Assembly: GCF_024172125.1 (NCBI RefSeq)
Contig: NZ_JAMZEA010000005.1
Coordinates: 248,001 to 312,000 of the forward strand
Reading direction: 5' to 3'
DNA length: 64,000 bases
Source: Actinomadura rupiterrae
Lineage (GTDB): Bacteria; Actinomycetota; Actinomycetes; Streptosporangiales; Streptosporangiaceae
Below are positions 28,664 to 37,864 of this stretch, in pieces. A program made the position numbers and the translations under genes. Below the pieces are notes generated by a model that was not told the origin of the DNA, did not search any database, and saw only the letters and a list, made by a program, of their open reading frames with translations. Numbering within the stretch: position 1 is the stretch's first letter; the number at the start of each line of letters is the position of its first letter.

Positions 28664-29944
28664 TCAGGACTGCCAGAGCATGGCGAAGGGGCCCTGGCGG
28701 GAGCGGAAGGCGTCGACGAAGGCGTCCTCGTCCGGGCCGATCACCGCCGTCACGGCCTCCTCGACCTGGAAGTCGACCAGGGTGTGGTCGGAGTCGCGGT
28801 CGGAAACACAGTGGATCTTCGCGGTGGCGCGGCCGAGGTGCTCCAGGACGGGGATCATCTCGTCCGGCTCGGTGAGCGCGGCCCAGTCGAGGTCGGCCTC
28901 GTACGGGGACAGTTCCTGGACGACGTAGCCGGTGCCGTCCAGTTCGGTGTAGCCGAGCCACGGGTCGGTGGCGGCCTGGAGGGCGCGGCGCGAGACCGCC
29001 GTGCGGTGTCCGTGGTGCTCGAAGTACTCGCGGATGTGCGGATCGTCCACGACGCGCGAGGGAGCGGCGATGTTCCCCTGCTTCATCGACAAGATCACGT
29101 CATTTTCCAGCGCCTGCGTGTGGCCCTCGACCAGGATCGTGTAGGCCGAGAGGCCGGCCGATCCGATGCCGAAACCGGACGATCCGACGACGTCCTTGAC
29201 GCTGTAGGTGAGGCTGCCGAAACGGCGCTCGTGCGGGATGGTGTCCAGGTAGCTCGCGTACGCCTTCTCGACGCTCGCGCGCTCGGCGTCGTCCAGCCGC
29301 CGGACGCCGGGACCGTCCGCGAACCGCCGCTCGTGCCGTTCGACCAGCGTCATCGAGTCCAGCAGCGCGACGCGCGTGGAGCCGAGCGCGTCGATCAGCA
29401 CATCGCGGACGTAGCCGTCTGCGGTGTCCAGAGTGATCGCGAATTTTTCGTCGCCCTCGCACTCGGCGAAATGCCGGACCTGGTCCACGTACGCGCGCAC
29501 GTACGTCTCGATCAGCCGCCGGATGGACGCGTCGGAGATCGCCTTCCCCCACGCCAGCAGCGCGAGGCTCGCCACGAACCGCTTCACGTCCCAGGTGAAA
29601 TGTCCGAGGTAGGCCTCATCGAAGTCGTTCACGTCGAAGATGAACACGCCGTCGGCGCTCATGTAGGTGCCGAAGTTCTGCGCGTGCAGGTCGCCCTGGA
29701 TCCACACGCGGGACGTCCGCTCGTCCGCCCAGGGGTCGTCGTCGCGCACGACGTCGGCGTAGAACAGCGGCGCGCTGCCCCGGTAGAACGCGAACGGGTC
29801 GGCGGCCATGCGGCGGAACCGGCGCCGGAACTCCGCGGGGCTGCGGCGCATCAGATCGCGGTACGCCTCTGCCAGGACATCCACGATCCGCTCCTGACGC
29901 TCCCCGGGCGTCAGGTCGCGCAGAACCTCGGTGATGCTCGCCAT
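28664..29944 (-). CDS. DUF2252 family protein
   Basis: A 426-residue protein of the DUF2252 family, which has a distant phosphotransferase/kinase-like fold. Key segment is RVWIQGDLHAQNFGTYM followed by FIFDVNDFDEAYLGHFTWD, resembling the HGDxxxxN and D of aminoglycoside phosphotransferase catalytic loops. The N-terminus (LRDLTPGERQERIVDVLAE, RMAADPFAFYRGSA) and the C-terminal YVVQELSPYEADLDW are family-typical. ATG 29942-29944 has GGAGGAG six bases upstream; the frame runs further to 30052 without support. Substrate unknown. Confidence 0.9.
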   Translation of the reverse strand: MASITEVLRDLTPGERQERIVDVLAEAYRDLMRRSPAEFRRRFRRMAADPFAFYRGSAPLFYADVVRDDDPWADERTSRVWIQGDLHAQNFGTYMSADGVFIFDVNDFDEAYLGHFTWDVKRFVASLALLAWGKAISDASIRRLIETYVRAYVDQVRHFAECEGDEKFAITLDTADGYVRDVLIDALGSTRVALLDSMTLVERHERRFADGPGVRRLDDAERASVEKAYASYLDTIPHERRFGSLTYSVKDVVGSSGFGIGSAGLSAYTILVEGHTQALENDVILSMKQGNIAAPSRVVDDPHIREYFEHHGHRTAVSRRALQAATDPWLGYTELDGTGYVVQELSPYEADLDWAALTEPDEMIPVLEHLGRATAKIHCVSDRDSDHTLVDFQVEEAVTAVIGPDEDAFVDAFRSRQGPFAMLWQS

Positions 29945-30755
29945 CCGGCACTCCTCCATGCGGACTCCGTCCCGCTTCCCATCGCGGGACAACGCGCCCA
30001 TTCTGCCGGTCCGAAGACCCTCGAAAGCCCCTGAACACCGACCATCTCGCACTTACCGAACGAACAGCCCCCACATCTGGACGGGTAAGACGCCGCCCTG
30101 GCCGATCACCCCGGACTCCCGCCGTCCGGTGAGCCTTCGGCCGCCCACGCGGAGGCGCCACCAAGCCCCGTCCTGCCGCCTAGATCAGCTGGTTCAGGCC
30201 GAGCCGCAGCCTTCCCTCGGCCCTGATCGGCGCCGCGTCCCCTGACCGCCGAGCGTCGGAAATCAATGGGCTTCGTATTCGCCGACCCCGCCCCGGCTCG
30301 CCAGCGCAATCCCATCCACGCTCGCGCGGCCCCGTCCACACTCGCGCCAGCCGTCCACACTCGCGCGGCCCCGTCCACACTCGCGCCAGCCGTCCACACT
30401 CGCGCGGCCCCGTCCACACTCGCGCCAGCCGTCCACACTCGCGCGGCCCGTCCACACTCGCGCGCACCCGTGCACACTCGCGCGATTGTCCACGCTCGTG
30501 CGCCGTGGACGCTCGCGCGCCCATGCACACTCGCGCGGCCCCGTCCACACTTGCGCGATCCCGTGCACGCTTGCGCGGCCGGTGCACGCTTGCGCGATTC
30601 TGTCCACGCGGTCCGGGTCGCCGTTCCGGTCACTGGCGCGCTTGCGCGAAGGTGTTCGGCCCTTGCACGTTTGTGCGGGAGTGTTCGGTTCCCTTGTGCG
30701 CTTGTGCGGAAGTATTCGGGTGCGCGTTCGGAAGTCGCCCCTTACGGTTGCGTCC
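29945..30755. repeat. 39-bp tandem array (two 19-20 bp subunits) and diverged flank
   Basis: The unit starting CTCGCGCGGCCCCGTCCACA begins at 30321, 30360 and 30399, with a shortened copy at 30438: period exactly 39 bp, made of two related halves. Diverged copies (TGCACGCTTGCGCG-type) run on to about 30600. The 29945-30310 part holds no clear gene. The GNAT gene promoter must lie at about 30650-30750. Confidence 0.88.
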
Positions 30756-31433
30756 GTGCCGCCGAACGCCAGAACCGCCTCCGCCTACCCGCCGCTGAAC
30801 CTTGAGGTGCACACACCCCGATTGTCCCTGCTCGGGGCAACGGACGACCTGCTGGAGCAGCTCGTTCCCGTGGTCCGGGAAGGCGTGGTCAAGGAACCGC
30901 CGTGGCCGTTCGACGACCCGATCTCCCACTACAAGGACGGCCCGGAACGCGAATGGGCCTGGCTTCGCGCCATCTGGGCCGGCCGGGGCCGCGTTACCGA
31001 AGGCTTCTGGCGCCTCTACTTCGTGGTGTTCCTGTACGGCCGGCCGGTCGGCGTTCAGGACCTGATCGGCACCAACTTCTCCAAGTTCGGGACGGTCGAC
31101 ACGTTCTCCTGGCTCAGCGCGGAATCGCGCGGACAGGGCGTCGGCAAAGAGATGCGGCAGGCCATCCTGCATCTGGCCTTCGAAGGACTCGGTGCCCGGC
31201 AGGCCGACAGCGCCGCATTCGTCGACAACATCGCCTCGAACCGCGTCTCGCAAGCCCTTGGCTACGAACCGAACGGCATGGATTGGGACACCCGCCGAGG
31301 CGACCCCGCCGAACTCCGCCGCTGGCGCCTCACCCGCGACCAGTGGCGCAGAACCCGCCGCGATGTCATCACCTTGAAAGGCGTCGCCGCCTGCCTACCC
31401 GTTCTGGGAATCCCGACTCCCCGAGCCCGATAA
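30756..31433 (+). CDS. GNAT family N-acetyltransferase
   Basis: A 225-residue RimJ/RimL-type acetyltransferase. Visible elements: LEVHTPRLSLLGATDDLL at the N-terminus, WRLYFVVFLYGRPVGVQDLIG (beta4 region), the acetyl-CoA loop SRGQGVGKEMRQAIL, and AFVDNIASNRVSQALGYEPNG with the Asn and Tyr typical of the family. The acceptor is unknown. GTG 30756 has no strong ribosome-binding site; the open frame continues upstream through the repeat array, which is not credible as protein. Confidence 0.88.
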   Translation: MPPNARTASAYPPLNLEVHTPRLSLLGATDDLLEQLVPVVREGVVKEPPWPFDDPISHYKDGPEREWAWLRAIWAGRGRVTEGFWRLYFVVFLYGRPVGVQDLIGTNFSKFGTVDTFSWLSAESRGQGVGKEMRQAILHLAFEGLGARQADSAAFVDNIASNRVSQALGYEPNGMDWDTRRGDPAELRRWRLTRDQWRRTRRDVITLKGVAACLPVLGIPTPRAR

Positions 31434-31531
31434 ACGGTAACCACTCCACTGGCGAACGAGCATTGGGCACCGTTCAGGGGCAGGCCAGGGCCGTTCGGGG
31501 GCTGGCGAGGGGTCGGTCAGAGGCCGGTTCG

Positions 31532-31584
31532 GGCCTCGGGCTAGGGCCTGTTGGACAGGCCTCGGGCTAGGGCCTGTTGGAGAG
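31532..31584. repeat. 27-bp direct repeat at the 3' end of the PhyH-like gene
   Basis: GGCCTCGGGCTAGGGCCTG-type unit occurs at about 31532 and 31558, and a third diverged copy lies inside the gene end near 31584. The copies contain the stop codon and the last codons (ARGLSNRP), so the C-terminus has been tandemly duplicated downstream of the stop. Confidence 0.75.
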
Positions 31585-32331
31585 GCCTCGGGCTATGGCT
31601 CGTTCTACCGGAGACGGGCCGTCCACGGTCAGCGGAACGGCGGGTTCGATGCCTGGTTGGGCCATGAACCTCACTGTGGTTCCGCGGTGCGGCTGGGCTG
31701 CGTGGACCAGAAAGGGTTGGCATATGTAGACGTCGCCTGCGCGGCCTGTGGCCAGGGCTACTTCTCGGTACTCAGTCGCGGCAGCGGCCTTTTGTGAGAT
31801 TTGCATGAAGGAGAGTCCGTCTTCCCCTGCGGGTTCGAGGAGAGGCGGGACGTCCAGGTGGGAGCCGACGCGGATTCGGGTGGGCGCGTCGTCTTCGCCC
31901 ACGTCCGAGAAGAGGAAAAGGACGAGCAGGGCGCGGCCGCGCGAGGTGAGGTTCACGCGGTAATTCGTGAAGTCGTTCGGGTCCGGGCCGCCGGGGAAGC
32001 TGGACTCGATATGCCAGCCGTCGTCGCCCGGATCTCCCGGGACGGGGAATCGGACGGCGACGCTGCCGCCGACCGTCTCCCTGGGGACCCACCGGCCTTC
32101 GCCCACAAGGGCGTCGTAGGCCTCGTGCAAGCGCGCGCTTTGGGCGGCCTCGCGGAACGGCTTCTGGCCCCCGTCGACCAGGCGGATGACCGGGCGCGTC
32201 CAGGTCGTCCGGTCGTCGGGGTCGCAGCCGGACGCCTGCCAGAGCAGCGCGCGGGCTTCGTCGGCGACATCGCGCGGGAACGCTTCGGGCAGGTGAACGA
32301 ACCCTGTGCGGATGAAGTTCTCGGTGTCCAT
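31567..32331 (-). CDS. Phytanoyl-CoA dioxygenase (PhyH) family protein
   Basis: A 254-residue Fe(II)/2-oxoglutarate oxygenase-like protein. N-terminal helix FIRTGFVHLPEAFPRDVADE is PhyH-typical. Iron ligands would be His and Glu of GWHIES (HxE rather than HxD) and the His of FLVHAAQPHRG, with Arg of TVRFMAQP for 2-oxoglutarate. Such enzymes hydroxylate small molecules or CoA esters; there is no biosynthetic cluster around it to suggest a substrate. The start is ATG at 32329-32331, 46 bp downstream of the prepilin peptidase gene. Confidence 0.85.
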   Translation of the reverse strand: MDTENFIRTGFVHLPEAFPRDVADEARALLWQASGCDPDDRTTWTRPVIRLVDGGQKPFREAAQSARLHEAYDALVGEGRWVPRETVGGSVAVRFPVPGDPGDDGWHIESSFPGGPDPNDFTNYRVNLTSRGRALLVLFLFSDVGEDDAPTRIRVGSHLDVPPLLEPAGEDGLSFMQISQKAAAATEYREVALATGRAGDVYICQPFLVHAAQPHRGTTVRFMAQPGIEPAVPLTVDGPSPVERAIARGLSNRP

Positions 32332-32377
32332 CGGTCGGCAGACTGCCCGACGGTCCGCCGGGGCGTCCAGCGAATAT

Positions 32378-32935
32378 TCAGGCGTGGAGGAGGACCGCGA
32401 GGAGCGTTCCGGCCAGCATGAACGGGCCGTAGGGCACCTGGTCCTTGCGTCCTGCTCGACCGGACACGAGCAGTCCCAAGGCGAACAAACCGCCGAGTAC
32501 GAACATGCCGAACAGGCCGGTGACCCAGCCGGTGCGGCCGAGCCAACCCAGGTAGAGGCCGAGGACGAGCGTGAGCTTCACATCGCCGATACCGATCGCG
32601 TTCGGAACGATGAACCATTGAACAGCGAACACCAGGAAGAGCAGGCCCGCGCCTGCCAGCATCCCCGTCCAGCGGGACGGGTCGGCGATCAGCAGCAGCG
32701 CGGCCGCGATCGGGACGGACGGCAGGGTCAGCGGGTCGGGTAGGCGCTTCAGCGCGACGTCCACAGCACCGAGCAGCACGCAGAGGACGCCCAGGAAGAC
32801 GAACGCCGGGAGCGAGGCTCCCCAGCCGACGCGGACTCCGAGCGCCAGGGCCAGGACCGCGCAGCCCGGGAGAGTCCACCTGTTCCGCAGCGGTTCGGTC
32901 CAGTCGGCTCGGACCGACCACACGGGGGCGCTCAT
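32378..32935 (-). CDS. A24 family prepilin peptidase
   Basis: A 185-residue polytopic membrane aspartic peptidase. Both catalytic Asp are visible: VDVALKRLPDPLT (first) and GIGDVKLTL (GxGD motif, second). It lacks the N-terminal zinc/methyltransferase domain of PilD, as in TadV/CpaA and many actinobacterial enzymes. It cleaves class III leader peptides of Flp/Tad pilins or pseudopilins; no pilus genes are in the window, so its substrate is encoded elsewhere. Followed by the PhyH-like gene and preceded by sseB-like with an 11-bp gap. Confidence 0.9.
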   Translation of the reverse strand: MSAPVWSVRADWTEPLRNRWTLPGCAVLALALGVRVGWGASLPAFVFLGVLCVLLGAVDVALKRLPDPLTLPSVPIAAALLLIADPSRWTGMLAGAGLLFLVFAVQWFIVPNAIGIGDVKLTLVLGLYLGWLGRTGWVTGLFGMFVLGGLFALGLLVSGRAGRKDQVPYGPFMLAGTLLAVLLHA

Positions 32936-32946
32936 GGGGCCGCAGC

Positions 32947-33642
32947 CTAGCGGCGGAAAACGCTCAGCTCGACGCCGCCGACGATGCGTCCGCGCAGGAC
33001 CTCGGCGAGCCGGTCGGACACGCGCTGGACCGTGACACGTTCATCGTGGCCGGGCGCGACCGCAAAACGAACAGAGAGGTCCGTATGCTCACCTTCGAAC
33101 ACCCGAACACCCTGGACGCTCGGTTCCGAACCGAACGCCGCATCGATCGCGGCGAGGACGTCCGGGTCCTCGTGCGGGGGCGGGACGGGCCGGCCCTCGG
33201 CGAGCAGGTGCAGGCGCAGGCCGTCCACCGCGAACGGGACGGGGCCCGCGACGTCCACGACCAGGGCGTGCGCGCTGTCGTCGAGCGCGGCGGCGGCCGC
33301 CTGCCGGGCCGTGACCGCGACGGGCCGGGCGTCCGGCCGCCACGCCGCCATGGCCTCCATCGAGGTGAACCCGAGGACGCCGCGCCGCCCGTCCTCGCCG
33401 AGCAGCGTGGGCAGGGCCATGTCGCTGGACTTCTCCCGGCGCGGCTCGCCCGGCGCGACGTCCTCCTCCTCGGTCAGGACGGCCACGATCGGGACGATCA
33501 GGCGCTTGCCGGCGAGCTCCTCCAGCACCACGTGCCCGCCGACCCGACCCGCCGCGTAGGAGGCGAGCGCGTCCCGCAGCCGCGGGTCGGCGCTCCCGTC
33601 GTCGTCGGGGAACTGGGGTTCGGGAATGGTCAGGTCCGGCAC
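32947..33642 (-). CDS. SseB family protein
   Basis: A 231-residue cytoplasmic protein with the SseB N-terminal domain (LRDALASYAAGRVG, RLIVPIVAVLTEEE, ALPTLLGEDGRRGVLGFTSM, AMAAWRPDARPVAV) and a C-terminal SseB-like segment ending GVELSVFRR. SseB proteins are of unclear biochemical role; in actinobacteria they often sit near translation genes. GTG 33640-33642 (PDLTIPEP) is taken as start; the frame extends to 33693 without support. Shares the minus strand with the prepilin peptidase gene, 11 bp apart. Confidence 0.85.
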   Translation of the reverse strand: MPDLTIPEPQFPDDDGSADPRLRDALASYAAGRVGGHVVLEELAGKRLIVPIVAVLTEEEDVAPGEPRREKSSDMALPTLLGEDGRRGVLGFTSMEAMAAWRPDARPVAVTARQAAAAALDDSAHALVVDVAGPVPFAVDGLRLHLLAEGRPVPPPHEDPDVLAAIDAAFGSEPSVQGVRVFEGEHTDLSVRFAVAPGHDERVTVQRVSDRLAEVLRGRIVGGVELSVFRR

Positions 33643-33848
33643 GGCACGAAGGTTACCGGGCGCGGCGGCGACGTTGGGACATGAGCCCGGCACGTCCCGT
33701 GATGGGCGTCATGTATTGCTCGCCGCCTTTCGCCGGATGTGATGTAATCCGCAGGTTTCCGGCTTTCGCCGCCTCCCCCGCCGACCTGTCCCGGGCCCGG
33801 TGCGCGCCCGTCCGTGGACGGTCTCCGCCCTCGTCCAGGGAGATCCAG

Positions 33849-34817
33849 GTGTCCGACCAGGCCTCCGAAGTGCGATCCCGCTGGCTCATGCTCGCCCCGT
33901 TCATCCGCCGCGAGCTGCTGATGACCGGCCGCACCGTCGAGCCCGAGGCACAGTGGATCGCGGTCAACTACGCCCGCCTCGAACTCGGCCGCGTGCGGGG
34001 CCGGGTACGCCTGGCCCTGTTGATCTACATCCTCGTCCTCGGCACCGGGCTCGGCCTCCTCCAGGCCTTCGGCGCGATCGGCGCCCCGGCCGTGGCGGTG
34101 ATCGCCGCCGTGGTCAGCCTGCCGTTCGTGCTCGCCCTGCTCGCCTGGGCCCGCGGACGAGTGATCGTGTTCAACCGCATCATCACCCTGAACGATTCTG
34201 TTCCAAGCGACACGTCCGCCTGGAACCGCACATCGTCCACCGCCGGCCCGGCCGACACCTCTGGCGCCGCCGTGCCGGAGCCGGGCCGAACCGGCTCCGT
34301 CCCCGGTCAGCCGCTGGAAGTCCGGATCAACATGCGCAGCCTGACCGTCCGCTTCGGCGGCATCGCGCTGGTGCTCGCCCTGGCCGCCGTGGCGATGGCG
34401 ATGATCGGACGGAACACGACCCCGGTCGTCGTCTGCGGCGCGGGCTCCCTGATCGTGTTCGGTTTGCTCGCTTGGGTGCTCATTCGCGCTCGAAAGCACA
34501 ACCCGATGGTGACTCTCTCAGAAGAGGGCGTCCGCATCGCGGGATGGAACACGACCGTCCCCTGGAGCAGGGTGACCGGCATCCGCGTCATCACCCTGAA
34601 CGAACGGCGCGGCGGCGCCCACGTGCTGGCCCTGGCCGTGGACGCCCCGGAAACCCTCATCGCGACCCTCACCGGGCCCTACGCGCGAGCGGCCGAACGG
34701 TCCCTGTCCGCCTACGCCACTCCCCTCTCCTTCGCCGACCGCCACACCGACACCACAGCCCACACGGTCGCCACCGCCGCCGCCTCCTGGACCGGCCACC
34801 CCATCCGCACCACCTGA
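33849..34817 (+). CDS. Membrane protein, PH/YcxB-like C-terminal domain
   Basis: A 322-residue membrane protein. Two helices near residues 55-105 (LALLIYILVLGTGLGLL, AVAVIAAVVSLPFVLALLAW), a Ser/Pro/Gly-rich loop of about 40 residues (DSVPSDTSAWNRTSS onward), two more helices (IALVLALAAVAMAMIG, VVVCGAGSLIVFGLLAWVL), then a soluble tail (VTLSEEGVRIAGWNTTVPW, ITGIRV-like) resembling bacterial YcxB/PH domains. The family assignment is tentative. GTG 33849 has GGGAG six bases upstream. Divergent from the SseB gene. Confidence 0.75.
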   Translation: MSDQASEVRSRWLMLAPFIRRELLMTGRTVEPEAQWIAVNYARLELGRVRGRVRLALLIYILVLGTGLGLLQAFGAIGAPAVAVIAAVVSLPFVLALLAWARGRVIVFNRIITLNDSVPSDTSAWNRTSSTAGPADTSGAAVPEPGRTGSVPGQPLEVRINMRSLTVRFGGIALVLALAAVAMAMIGRNTTPVVVCGAGSLIVFGLLAWVLIRARKHNPMVTLSEEGVRIAGWNTTVPWSRVTGIRVITLNERRGGAHVLALAVDAPETLIATLTGPYARAAERSLSAYATPLSFADRHTDTTAHTVATAAASWTGHPIRTT

Positions 34818-35708
34818 CCCGTCCTGACCCGTCCCCCTCCCGCCCCGCTCGATCCCCCGTCTGCCGCCCTGGTCCGCCCGCAACCTCCCGCCCTCACTCT
34901 TTGCCACCCAGGCGGCGAGTGGGGCTTCGCGTCGTTCGCCAGTCGTCTGCGGGCTAGCCCGCAGACGACGTCCGAGAGTCGAAGGTCGGAGCGGGCAGGA
35001 GGTCCGACAACTGAAGGCCGGGGCAGCGAGAACGGCTGAAGGCTGAAGCAGCGAAACGTCCGGCAGTCGAAGGCTGAAGCAGCGCGAAGCTCGACAACCG
35101 ATGACCGAAACGGCACAAACGTCCGACAACCGAAGACCGAAACAGCGCGCGCGTCCAAATGCCGACGACCGAAGCGGTGCGGCCTCTCGACGGCCGACGG
35201 CTCAAGCGGCACAGACGCCCGATGCCGGCGGCCGAAGCGGCGCCGGCGTCCAGTAACCGAAGGCAGAAGCGGCGCAGGCCTCCGATGATCGACGGCTCAA
35301 ACCACGCGGACGTCCAGAAGCCGACCGAAACGGCGCGCGCGTCCAGATCCCGACGATCGAAGCGGTGCGGAGCTCCGACGGCCGACGGCTCAAGCGGCAC
35401 GGACGCCCGATACCAACGGCCGAAGCGGCGCGGGCGTCCAGTAACCGAAGGGCGAAGCGGCGCAGGCCTCCGGTGATCGACGGCTCAAACGACGCGAACG
35501 TCCAGAAGCCGACCGGAGTGGAGCGGACGTCCAAATGCTGACGGCCGAAGCGTCGTGGGCCTCCGACGACCGACCGCTCAAGCGGCACGGACGCCGAAGG
35601 CCGGGGCGGCGACGGCGTCCGGCGGCCGAGGGCTGGAGCGGCGAGAGCGTCCGATAGCGAAGGTGGAGCGGGGCGTCCGGCAGCCGAAGGCTGGGCTGCG
35701 CGAGCGAC
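34818..35708. repeat. Hierarchical repeat array with a 188-bp higher-order unit
   Basis: From about 34960 to 35700 the sequence is made of 30-40 bp monomers (CCGACGACCGAAGCGGCGC / GACGGCTCAAGCGGCACGG types). These form a 188-bp composite repeating at 35153, 35341 and 35529: each starts GTCCAAATGC or GTCCAGATCC and keeps the same order of monomers. The third copy degrades after about 35610. Not coding: 188 is not a multiple of three and open frames shift between copies. 34818-34950 is unremarkable. Confidence 0.9.
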
Positions 35709-35741
35709 GCCCCCGGCCCGTTTTACGAACGGGCCGGGGGC
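35709..35741. terminator. Strong terminator hairpin after the GH31 gene
   Basis: Perfect 14-bp stem (GCCCCCGGCCCGTT at 35709-35722 with AACGGGCCGGGGGC at 35728-35741) and a 5-nt loop TTACG. It begins 9 bp past the GH31 stop codon on the minus strand. Confidence 0.85.
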
Positions 35742-35749
35742 GCGCGGGG

Positions 35750-37864
35750 TTACTTGAGGATCTTGAGGAGGCGGGCGGTGTCGGGGGTGCCCATTCGGAC
35801 GAAGAGGGGCACGGTGTTGAGGTCGGCGGCGTAACCGTGCAGGTCACCGCCCTTGATGACGCGGTGGCGGACGACGTCGTACCAGCGGCCCGGCGGGAGG
35901 TGGACGTCCCGCGCCGTCCCGGCGGCGAGGACGGGGGCGGCGAGCAGCGCGTCGCCGAGGAGCCATTCGTCCGCGACGGTGTAGGACGCGGCATCGTCCG
36001 GGTGCTGGAAGAACAGCGGCTTCATGATCGGCTCGCCCGTCCGGACGGCGCGGGCCGCCTGGACGCGGATGTACGGGGCGAGCGCGGCGTGCAGCCGGGT
36101 CGCGGCGGCGTAGTCGCGGGCGACCTCGGGCGGGTAGGTGACCCACTTCTTGTTCACGAAGTCGTACACCTTGAGCGGTGAGGTCGAGGAGTACTCGATC
36201 GGCATGACGGCGGCGGCCTGCGCCCACCGGACGAGGACATCGCTCGCGGGCGGCGGCATGCTGTCCGAACCGCCGATCATGTCCGTCGCGACGAACGGGT
36301 AGCCGATGACCGAGACGGCGAGGTTCTGCTTGACGGCGGCGTTGAGCGAGGCCCAGTCGGTGCCCTTGTCCACGGTGCGGGTGACGAAGCCGTACTTCTG
36401 CGCGCCCGTCCAGTGGACGCGGATGCCCGCGCCCTGGAGGTCGAACTGCTGCGCCAGCTCGGCGCCGAGCTTCCGGTATCCGGCGGCGTCGAGCCCGTTG
36501 GACGCGGCGCAGCGCTCGTCGAAGAAGCGGGTGTCGAACTTGAAGCCGTCCACGCCGTAGTCGGCCTGGAGCTTCTTCAGCTGCCCCTCGTACCACTTGT
36601 AGGCGTCGGGGTTGCCGAGGTCGATCAGCCCGGCCTTGCCGTTCCACCAGGTCACGGTGCACGGCTGGGACGGGTCCTGCTTGGACTTGAGGAGGTAGCC
36701 CTTGTCCTTGGCGACCTGGTAGTTGTCGGCGTCCAGGTTGATCCACTGGGTGATCCAGACGCCGAACTTGTACCCCATGGCATGGATCTGGTCGGACATG
36801 CCCTTGGGGTCGGGGAACTTGGTGTTCCAGGTGTAATCGCCGTAATGCGTCATCCAGCCGTCGTCCAGCTGCATGGTGTGCCCGAGGACGCCCGCGTCGT
36901 GCAGCGAACGCGCGTACTCAAGGAAGCCCTTCTGGTCGACCGTCGAGTAGAACTGCGCCCACGAGTTCCAGAGCGGCTTCTCGAACTGGTCGGGCGTCGC
37001 GCCGATCTTCTGCGGCTTGCCCGCGATGCCGATGTAGTCCTGGTACACCGCGCGCGGGTCGCGCTCGACGAACACGGTCGCGTCCAGGGCGGAGGTGTCG
37101 GTGACCTCGAAGTCCGCGACCCCCGGGTGGACGCGCCCCAGCGACACGTGCATGAGGTTGCCGGTCTTCATGTAGAGCCCGGCGGACGTCGCGGTGAACC
37201 AGAACGGCTCGATCATCAGGTAGGACGCCGGGCCGAACGCGGTGTCGTTGACCTGCTCCTTGCCGGTCGCGGCGTCCAGCGGCCAAGGCTGCCGCGTGTC
37301 GGGCTCGCCCTCGGCGTCGCTCTTGGCCTCGCCGTGCCCGTACCAGTGCTTTCCGGACGCCATGTCCAGGTGCATCGCGGCGGCGGTCGCCGTGGTGCCG
37401 GTGACCGCCGTCCGCACCTGGTACCGGTCGGCGGACGGCGTGATCTTCACGTTCAGCGTCGCCGCCGCGTCGGACGTCGCGACGTCCAGGCTCAGCGTGC
37501 CGTGCGACCAGCGGGCCTTCCTGACCTGCGTCGGCGTGATGCGCGTCCCGTCCGGCCGGGTGACGTCGAACGCGCCGCCCGCCGCGGTCGCGAGGACGGT
37601 CTTCCCGGCGCGGCGCGTGGTGATCGAGAACGGGCTGCGCCCGATGTCGATCCGGTACCCGCGGGTTTCGACCGTGACCGTTCGACCATCCTGCTTCACG
37701 GATGCTCGAACGGTACCGATGTTGTTCGGATGAGCGTTCTCGGCCTGGGCGGACGGCGTCGCGACAACGGTCAGCGACGCGACGAGCGCGCCTGCGGCGA
37801 GCGCGGCGGTACTTCTTCCACGGCGGACTGGACGGCTGCGTCGATGGACACGCGGCACGGGCAC
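35750..37864 (-). CDS. Secreted glycoside hydrolase family 31 enzyme
   Basis: A 704-residue exported GH31 (alpha-glucosidase/alpha-xylosidase clan). Signal peptide: Arg-rich n-region, AALAAGALVASLTVVAT, cleavage after PSAQA. An N-terminal beta-sandwich precedes the (beta/alpha)8 barrel. The nucleophile Asp is in VDGFKFDTRFFDE and the acid/base Asp in FVATDMIGGSD; QLDDGWMTHYGDYTWN lines the subsite. It acts with retention on alpha-glycosidic bonds; exact sugar cannot be told. GTG 37862-37864 is used; a second GTG two codons later has better spacing from GAGG. Monocistronic, with its own terminator. Confidence 0.9.
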   Translation of the reverse strand: MPVPRVHRRSRPVRRGRSTAALAAGALVASLTVVATPSAQAENAHPNNIGTVRASVKQDGRTVTVETRGYRIDIGRSPFSITTRRAGKTVLATAAGGAFDVTRPDGTRITPTQVRKARWSHGTLSLDVATSDAAATLNVKITPSADRYQVRTAVTGTTATAAAMHLDMASGKHWYGHGEAKSDAEGEPDTRQPWPLDAATGKEQVNDTAFGPASYLMIEPFWFTATSAGLYMKTGNLMHVSLGRVHPGVADFEVTDTSALDATVFVERDPRAVYQDYIGIAGKPQKIGATPDQFEKPLWNSWAQFYSTVDQKGFLEYARSLHDAGVLGHTMQLDDGWMTHYGDYTWNTKFPDPKGMSDQIHAMGYKFGVWITQWINLDADNYQVAKDKGYLLKSKQDPSQPCTVTWWNGKAGLIDLGNPDAYKWYEGQLKKLQADYGVDGFKFDTRFFDERCAASNGLDAAGYRKLGAELAQQFDLQGAGIRVHWTGAQKYGFVTRTVDKGTDWASLNAAVKQNLAVSVIGYPFVATDMIGGSDSMPPPASDVLVRWAQAAAVMPIEYSSTSPLKVYDFVNKKWVTYPPEVARDYAAATRLHAALAPYIRVQAARAVRTGEPIMKPLFFQHPDDAASYTVADEWLLGDALLAAPVLAAGTARDVHLPPGRWYDVVRHRVIKGGDLHGYAADLNTVPLFVRMGTPDTARLLKILK

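Noticed and set aside
30106..30633. Small genes made of RASVDG-type repeats
   Set aside because: They are translations of the 39-bp array; all frames on both strands are open because the repeat lacks stops.
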